From: Rhizobium vallis | Lineage (GTDB): Bacteria; Pseudomonadota; Alphaproteobacteria; Rhizobiales; Rhizobiaceae | NCBI RefSeq assembly: GCF_003985155.1 | Contig: NZ_ML133686.1 | Span: 280,001-344,000, forward strand | Length of the DNA stretch: 64,000 bases | Direction of reading: 5' to 3' | Shown here: piece after piece, positions 58,982 through 64,000 of the stretch | Position numbering within the stretch: position 1 is the first letter of the stretch | Layout: each line of letters starts with the position of its first letter | Notes under the pieces: generated by a model | What the model saw: only the letters and a program-made list of their open reading frames with translations | What the model was told of the DNA's origin: nothing | Database searches by the model: none | Program-made: the position numbers and the translations under genes

Positions 58982-59481
58982 AAAACGTGCTCCGCCGGCA
59001 TAGCCGACAGCGCCTGCTCGCTTCGGACGTGGGTGCCGAGCGGGCCGCCGCCCATGGCTTCTCCAGGCTTCATGCGCATGCCGGAGGGCATCGGTCCGGG
59101 GTTATTCTGCGCGGCGGCGTCGAGCGCGACAGCATAGTCGCGCAGGTCATTGGCCAAACGGTCGAACCGCTCGCGCTCCTCAAGAATGTTCGGCATGGCC
59201 TTTGACTGTGGGTTGGCCACCTCGGACGCGAAGTGTCTGAAGAGAACGCCGCCCGATCTGTCCCGGATGGTATCTGCCGCTTTCTGGAACTCGGCGGCCT
59301 TATAGTTCGCCGGATCCTTGAACATGCCGAAAATCGTCTTTGCCGCCGTAGCCATGGCCTTCATGTCCGTCTGACGAAGTGCAACGACATCCTCGGCTAC
59401 CGCCGACGGGGCCGCCGTCATCAGGACCGCTCCCACAGCGGAGAGCAGTCCGAACATGTTTTCGAAAAGCGTTCGTCTCAT
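58927..59481 (-). CDS. Cytochrome c' family protein
   Basis: 184 residues. Signal peptide (RTLFENMFGLLSAVGAVLMTAAPSAVA) and heme-binding Cys-Thr-Thr-Cys-His close to the C terminus (QTCTTCHVRFR), the cytochrome c' location. The N-terminal helix carries ALRQTDMKAMATAAKTIFGM. Cytochromes c' are periplasmic four-helix heme proteins that bind NO or pass electrons. A divergent cytochrome b561 gene follows after 181 bp and may be its membrane partner. Confidence 0.85.
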   Translation of the reverse strand: MRRTLFENMFGLLSAVGAVLMTAAPSAVAEDVVALRQTDMKAMATAAKTIFGMFKDPANYKAAEFQKAADTIRDRSGGVLFRHFASEVANPQSKAMPNILEERERFDRLANDLRDYAVALDAAAQNNPGPMPSGMRMKPGEAMGGGPLGTHVRSEQALSAMPAEHVFHLMLQTCTTCHVRFRTD

Positions 59482-59662
59482 AAGGCTGCGTTCCGAATCC
59501 GTCGTGCCGCTTGCTACGGATATCGCTTCTCATCTGGGCGGCAAGAGGGCGAACTCCTCCTGATCAGGCCGCCATCTTTCGGCAGCTCTCGGCGCAGCGG
59601 CGGCAGGAGAGGAAGCATTAACCGACGCCGACTAGTCTGCGGCTCTCGCTGGGAGTGGATCG

Positions 59663-60166
59663 ATGAAAGACGGCTATTCGCTGGTTCAGATAGGGCTTCA
59701 TTGGCTGGTCGCCCTCATGGTGCCGGTGCAATATCTGACGGGCGGCAGCATCGAGCGAATCCACCATGCCGTCCATATGGGGATCGCGCCATCCTATTGG
59801 GACGTCGTGCAGCACCAGATCCACAACTACGCTGGGATCGCCATAGGCCTGCTGATGGGGCTACGGCTCGTTCTTCGCATATTTCAGCCGCCTGAGCCAG
59901 CCGCGCCCGGCACGTGGACCGGGCGGATCGCCGCGGCGCTTCATCATGCCTTTTACGCCGCAATCATCGGGCAGGCCTGCATGGGGTTCGTCGCCAGTTA
60001 CTTCTGGTTTGGGATCGCACCCTACCATGTCGTCGCGTCGAAGATCATTCTGGCGATGGTGGCGCTGCATCTTGCCGCAGCGGCGTGGCACACGCTGGTC
60101 GCCCGCGACGAGACGGTCGACCGGATGCTGCTGCCACGCCGGAAGCGATCAGCTGAAATCGTCTGA
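59663..60166 (+). CDS. Cytochrome b561-type membrane protein
   Basis: 167 residues, four helices with conserved His ligands (SLVQIGLHWLVALMVPVQYL, HNYAGIAIGLLMGLRLVLR, AALHHAFYAAIIGQ, ILAMVALHLAAAAWHTL). It is a di-heme inner-membrane electron carrier. Divergent to the cytochrome c' gene, as often seen in rhizobia. It would pass electrons from quinol or accept them from the c'-type cytochrome. Confidence 0.87.
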   Translation: MKDGYSLVQIGLHWLVALMVPVQYLTGGSIERIHHAVHMGIAPSYWDVVQHQIHNYAGIAIGLLMGLRLVLRIFQPPEPAAPGTWTGRIAAALHHAFYAAIIGQACMGFVASYFWFGIAPYHVVASKIILAMVALHLAAAAWHTLVARDETVDRMLLPRRKRSAEIV

Positions 60167-60291
60167 AGCGGCCGGCGGGATCACGAGGTAAGCCCCTCCT
60201 TGCGGGATACGTGTCACATAAAGGACTCGAACGTCGGCGATAGATAGGTCCGCAATTGAAATCGGGCTGCATTGCATGTAGCTCGTTGGGA

Positions 60292-60699
60292 ATGGGCAAG
60301 ATGTACCGAATCACAGTGAGCACGCTGCTCGTGATGATGCGGCTGGTGATCGTCGTATCACTGGCGGGGTACTCGTTGTCGAACGCCAGCGCGGCGATGC
60401 ACGGCTCCTCGTTCCCCGAACTGCAAGTCGCCGCCGCAGAGGTGACGCCGTCCCATGAAGGCCATGAGATGGCGGAAGCGGACCATCACGACCACTCGCG
60501 CATCGACATGTCCGATGACGATGGCGCCACATCGAAGCTCGTCAAGCAGGAATGCTGCAAGGATTTCTGTGGCGGGCTCGGCATCATCTGTGAAAGCCCC
60601 GACGTCGGCAGGCCCATCGTAAGCTCGATCCGACAGTTCGTGGACGACCGAACGGCCTTCGGCGAACTGCCGCCCCTCCACCGCCCTCCGAATATCTGA
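60292..60699 (+). CDS. His- and Cys-rich exported protein in the copper cluster
   Basis: 135 residues from the ATG at 60292 (60301 possible). Signal-like hydrophobic stretch (VMMRLVIVVSLAGYSLSNASA), then HEGHEMAEADHHDHSRIDM and ECCKDFCGG...ICES, both suited to bind copper or a similar metal. No named family recognised. It stands upstream of the lipoprotein-TolC-multicopper oxidase run and is probably its first gene, a periplasmic metal binder. Confidence 0.6.
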   Translation: MGKMYRITVSTLLVMMRLVIVVSLAGYSLSNASAAMHGSSFPELQVAAAEVTPSHEGHEMAEADHHDHSRIDMSDDDGATSKLVKQECCKDFCGGLGIICESPDVGRPIVSSIRQFVDDRTAFGELPPLHRPPNI

Positions 60700-60790
60700 A
60701 TAGAGACGCACCCGCTCGATCGGGTCCGGTCGGTCGCCGCCTGCATCCAGGTGGACGCCCGTAGGCTATCTCTTATTCGGAAAATTCATA

Positions 60791-61018
60791 ATGAAACCCT
60801 CGCTTTTCGTGGTGGGGCTGCCGCTTGTCATCGGCGGCTGCGCATCCACGCTTCCTCCCGACGTGGTGGCATCTTCCGCCGCGGTCGAACAGCCGTCGTC
60901 GCGCCCGGTCACATACCGGTCGCCCGTCTCGGGCTATGTCGCCAGGCAGCCCGTCGATCCCAAGCCGTGGCGTAGACAGAACGATCTGCAGTCTCCCGCA
61001 AAAGGAGACGCCTCATGA
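60791..61018 (+). CDS. Small lipoprotein upstream of the TolC-family gene
   Basis: 75 residues. Lipobox VIGGC with Cys17, then a Ser/Pro-rich chain with basic end. Its stop overlaps the TolC-family start (ATGA). Small lipoproteins of this sort accompany copper efflux operons, but the function is not known. Confidence 0.7.
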   Translation: MKPSLFVVGLPLVIGGCASTLPPDVVASSAAVEQPSSRPVTYRSPVSGYVARQPVDPKPWRRQNDLQSPAKGDAS

Positions 61019-62478
61019 TCAGCATTAAAAAATTGACCGCCGTGCTGGCGTTCCCGCTGGCGCTGAGCGGCTGTGTCACGGGCGCCGAATATTCCGGCGA
61101 GCAAGCAGGCTTCGCTTCCGTTGCCGACAAGACCGCCATCGCAACGGCGAAGCAGACGGTCTGGATCCAGAACCAAAACCAGGCCCGGTCGGCCACCGCT
61201 GAAGTCAAAGGCCTGCTCGCGCGAAAGAAGGTCCTCGACGCCGAGACGGCCGTCCAGATCGCCTTGCTCAACAATAAGGGCCTCCAAGCCGCCTACGCCG
61301 ATCTCGGCGACAGCGCGGCCGATGCCTGGCAATCGACGATGTTCATCAACCCGACAGTCTCCATCGGCACGACGGGCATGGGGACGCCGGAACTGGAGGC
61401 GTTCAAGACCATCGAGGGGATGATCACGACGAACATCCTGGCGCTTGCGACAAAGAACCGGGACATTGCGATCGCCGACACCCGTTTCCGGCAGGCGCAA
61501 CTGACCGCCGCCGTAAAAACGCTTCAGGTCGCCGCCGATACGCGGCGCGCCTGGATCGGGGCGGTGGCTGCCTGGGAGAACGTCGGGCAACTGCAGCGCG
61601 CCCAGGCGACGGCGGATGCCGCTTCCGAACTTGCGGAGAAGCTTGGGGAGACCGGTGCAATGACCAAGGGCGCCCAGGCACGCGAACATGTGTTCGTCGC
61701 CGAGCTCGCCGGAGAGACCGCCAAGGCCCGCCTCGCAGCTCGTCTTGCCAAGGAGGAACTGACACGGCTGCTGGGTCTCTGGGGATCCGACCTGGACTAC
61801 CAGGTCCCGAACAGCCTGCCGCCGCTGCCCAAGTCCGTCGTCAGACGCGATACGATCGAGGCCGAGGCCCTGAGGAACCGCATCGACCTTCAGGTGGCGA
61901 AGCTGGAACTGGAGGCGACGGCCAAATCCTACGGGCTCACCGAAGCGACGCGCTACGTCACGGATCTCCAAATCCTGACGGGCTTCGAAACGGAACGGGA
62001 AATCGAGGACGACGAAAAGACCACCAGAACGACCGGCCAGGTCGAGCTGGAATTCGCGATCCCGATCTTCGACACCGGCAAGGCCCGGATGCGCAAGGCC
62101 GAAGTGGCATACATGCGCGCGGCGAACCTGCTTGCGGAGAAGGCGGTAAACGTCCGCTCGGAGGCACGCTCCGCCTATGAGGCGTACCGGTCGAACTACG
62201 ATATCGCGCGCCACTACCGCAACAATGTCGTGCCGCTGCGCACCAAGGTCGAGGAGGAATCCCTGCTGACCTATAACGGCATGATCTCGAACACCTTCGA
62301 GCTGCTCACCGACACGCGCGACAAGATCAACTCCATCCTGCTTTCCGTCAACGCCAAGCGTGATTTCTGGCTCGCCGAAGCCAACCTCGCGCCTGCGATC
62401 TACGGCGGTGGCGCGACCAACGCGTCGGCAGAGACCGAAGTCGCCGCTGCCTCCGGCAGCAGCGGCGGCGGTCATTGA
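61015..62478 (+). CDS. TolC-family outer-membrane protein
   Basis: 487 residues. Signal and probable lipid anchor (AFPLALSGC), then the TolC double-repeat of long helices (AVQIALLNNKGLQAAYADLGD; RIDLQVAKLELEATAKSYGL; SYGLTEATRYVTDLQILTGF). It would form a trimeric outer-membrane channel. No inner-membrane pump of RND or P-type is in view; it may join with one to the right of the window or support periplasmic copper export. Confidence 0.86.
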   Translation: MISIKKLTAVLAFPLALSGCVTGAEYSGEQAGFASVADKTAIATAKQTVWIQNQNQARSATAEVKGLLARKKVLDAETAVQIALLNNKGLQAAYADLGDSAADAWQSTMFINPTVSIGTTGMGTPELEAFKTIEGMITTNILALATKNRDIAIADTRFRQAQLTAAVKTLQVAADTRRAWIGAVAAWENVGQLQRAQATADAASELAEKLGETGAMTKGAQAREHVFVAELAGETAKARLAARLAKEELTRLLGLWGSDLDYQVPNSLPPLPKSVVRRDTIEAEALRNRIDLQVAKLELEATAKSYGLTEATRYVTDLQILTGFETEREIEDDEKTTRTTGQVELEFAIPIFDTGKARMRKAEVAYMRAANLLAEKAVNVRSEARSAYEAYRSNYDIARHYRNNVVPLRTKVEEESLLTYNGMISNTFELLTDTRDKINSILLSVNAKRDFWLAEANLAPAIYGGGATNASAETEVAAASGSSGGGH

Positions 62479-62492
62479 GAAAGGAACCCACC

Positions 62493-63839
62493 ATGTTCAA
62501 CAGACGACAACTGTTCGGTGCGAGCGCGGCCCTGCTGGCCGCGGGCGCCTGGACGAAGACCTCGGCGATGGGTCTGCCAGACGCCCCGACAATGGAATCG
62601 GCGGACATGCAGCCGCCACTCCACCCGACCTCCGGCCCGGATTATCAGCCGGTCGTCACCCTCAACGGCTGGACCCTGCCCCACCGGATGAACAACGGCG
62701 TCAAGGAGTTCCACCTCGTCGCCGAGCCGGTCGAACGCGAGATGGCCGACGGCATGACCGCCTATCTCTGGGGCTATAACGGCCAGTCTCCGGGTCCGAC
62801 CATCGAGGCGGTCGAAGGCGACCGGGTGCGCATCTTCGTCACCAACAAGCTGCCGGAACACACGACGATCCACTGGCACGGCATGATCCTGCCTTCGGGC
62901 ATGGACGGCGTCGGCGGGCTGACGCAGCCGCATATCCCAGTCGGCAAGACCTATGTCTACGAGTTCGACCTCGTAAAATCAGGCACCTTCATGTACCACC
63001 CGCATTCCGACGAGATGGTGCAGATGGCCATGGGCATGATGGGCTTCTTCGTCGTCCATCCCAAGGATCCGACGTTCATGCGCGTCGACCGTGACTTCGT
63101 CTTCCTGCTCAACGCCTACGACATCGATCCCGGCTCCTATGTGCCGAGGATCATGGAGATGACCGACTTCAACATGTGGTGCTGGAACAGCCGCGTGTTT
63201 CCGGACATCAGCCCGCTGGTCGTTTCCAGGAATGACCGGGTGCGGGTGCGGGTCGGCAACCTGACTATGACCAACCATCCCGTTCACATGCATGGTTACG
63301 ACTTCGAGGTGACATGCACGGATGGCGGATGGGTGCGGCCGGAAGCACGGTGGCCGGAGGTGAGCATCGATATCCCCGTCGGGGCGATGCGCGCCTATGA
63401 GTTCGACGCCAAATACCTCGGCGACTGGGCGATCCACTGCCACAAGTCGCATCACACGATGAACGCGATGGGCCACGACATCCCGACCTTCATCGGCGCT
63501 GACAAGTCAAAACTCGCCGAGAAGATCAGGAAGCTTCAGCCGGACTACATGCCCATGGGCACCAAGGGCATGGCCGACATGGGCGAAATGGAAATGCCCA
63601 TTCCCGAGAACACCGTCCCGATGATGACCGGCTGGGGACCGCACGGCCCGATCGAGATGGGCGGCATGTTCTCGGTCGTGAAGGTCCGCGAGGGCATCTC
63701 GGCGGACGATTACTCGGATCCCGGCTGGTACGAAAACCCGCCCGGAACGCAGGCCTGGGAGTGGATCGGCGAGCTGCCGGACGCGACCAAAGCCAACGAC
63801 GCGAAGACGCAAATCACGCCGAAGCCGACGAACGGCTGA
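62493..63839 (+). CDS. Multicopper oxidase (copper tolerance)
   Basis: 448 residues from the ATG at 62493 (AAGGAACCCACC). Tat-type leader NRRQLFGASAALLAAG. Copper-site motifs: HWHG (127-130), YHPHSDE (169-171), HPVHMH (262-267) and HCHKSHHTMNAM (315-326, type 1 and 3 sites). A Met-rich stretch near 355-395 (MPMGTKGMADMGEMEMP) resembles cuprous-ion binding loops. It probably oxidises Cu(I) in the periplasm. It lies 14 bp after the TolC-family gene. Confidence 0.9.
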   Translation: MFNRRQLFGASAALLAAGAWTKTSAMGLPDAPTMESADMQPPLHPTSGPDYQPVVTLNGWTLPHRMNNGVKEFHLVAEPVEREMADGMTAYLWGYNGQSPGPTIEAVEGDRVRIFVTNKLPEHTTIHWHGMILPSGMDGVGGLTQPHIPVGKTYVYEFDLVKSGTFMYHPHSDEMVQMAMGMMGFFVVHPKDPTFMRVDRDFVFLLNAYDIDPGSYVPRIMEMTDFNMWCWNSRVFPDISPLVVSRNDRVRVRVGNLTMTNHPVHMHGYDFEVTCTDGGWVRPEARWPEVSIDIPVGAMRAYEFDAKYLGDWAIHCHKSHHTMNAMGHDIPTFIGADKSKLAEKIRKLQPDYMPMGTKGMADMGEMEMPIPENTVPMMTGWGPHGPIEMGGMFSVVKVREGISADDYSDPGWYENPPGTQAWEWIGELPDATKANDAKTQITPKPTNG

Positions 63840-63873
63840 GGCTCAACATCCCACATCAAAAAAGGATCTACGC

Positions 63874-64000
63874 ATGAAGAATTATCTATTGGCACTGGCA
63901 CTCGCGGCGCTCGCAACTCCCGCTCTCGCTTCCGGCAACCACGCCGGCGGCCACGGTGAGAAAATGGCGGTTGGCGAGCCTGGCGACAAAGCGAAGGCGA
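63874..64000 (+). CDS. Cupredoxin-type copper-binding protein, 5' part only
   Basis: The window ends inside the gene; ~42 residues are present. AAAAAGGATCTACGC precedes the ATG. A signal peptide (KNYLLALALAALATPALASG) and a His/Gly-rich start (NHAGGHGEKM) fit the periplasmic cupredoxins that follow multicopper oxidases in rhizobial copper operons. The cupredoxin fold itself lies beyond the edge. Confidence 0.65.
   Translation, partial: MKNYLLALALAALATPALASGNHAGGHGEKMAVGEPGDKAKA

Overview
The window looks like chromosomal DNA of a fast-growing rhizobium (Rhizobium/Agrobacterium group, Alphaproteobacteria). The coding sequence is GC-rich and dense. Protein families are typical of that group: a DUF2865 secreted protein, a malic enzyme with a phosphotransacetylase-like tail, STAS-MlaE, a GlxA-type regulator, RtcR/Rsr/RtcB and a Tad/Cpa locus. 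Two kinds of intergenic palindromic repeat of rhizobial type are also present. The species assignment is inference from gene content; no rRNA or canonical tRNA gene is present.

Layout. 1-5174: the 3' end of bluB, a DUF2865 protein, a YCII/DGPF - ECF sigma factor - VOC cluster, a COQ7-like diiron protein and an RNase H. 5276-16815: malic enzyme, a divergent reductase/LysR pair, an FAD oxidoreductase, several small envelope or hypothetical genes, a metallophosphoesterase, and an MFS transporter overlapping dgcA tail to tail. 16918-20943: an Mla-type lipid transport operon (STAS-MlaE, MlaF, MlaD, lipoprotein). 21090-25217: a GAF-GGDEF-PilZ protein, a DD-carboxypeptidase, a standalone class II aminoacyl-tRNA-synthetase-like core, a peptidase remnant and small genes. 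25564-40904: a three-part kinase/M23-like/aminotransferase protein, then a two-armed cluster. Its left arm is class II amidotransferase, GXGXG protein, FMN glutamate-synthase-like protein, type III glutamine-synthetase-like protein and PurU. Its right arm is soxBDAG-like genes, with two regulators between the arms. Together these fit the N-methylglutamate route of methylamine use.

40939-46517 is the most unusual part, an RNA-repair locus. Divergent rtcR and rsr (Ro60/TROVE) are followed by about 0.7 kb of non-coding DNA and then rtcB. By hand folding, the non-coding stretch resolves into five consecutive Y-RNA-like units. Each has an outer stem beginning G(A/G)CGAATG, an inner stem ending at an ACTACA box, and a 3' (C/T)GTCG(C/T)C strand. 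Units 1 and 2 carry a tRNA mimic in circularly permuted order: T-arm, acceptor hairpin, then D-arm. Units 3 and 4 keep only parts of it, and unit 5 has replaced it with a plain hairpin. A -24/-12 (sigma-54) promoter precedes rsr, and a 36-bp nested palindrome abuts the rtcR start codon as a candidate RtcR enhancer.

46602-58815 is a Tad/Flp-like pilus or secretion locus with two CpaF ATPases, FHA-type domains and a translationally coupled 43-residue membrane peptide, but no secretin in view. 58927-64000 is a c'-type cytochrome, a cytochrome b561 and a periplasmic copper-handling operon (His/Cys-rich protein, lipoprotein, TolC-family protein, multicopper oxidase, cupredoxin) running off the right edge.
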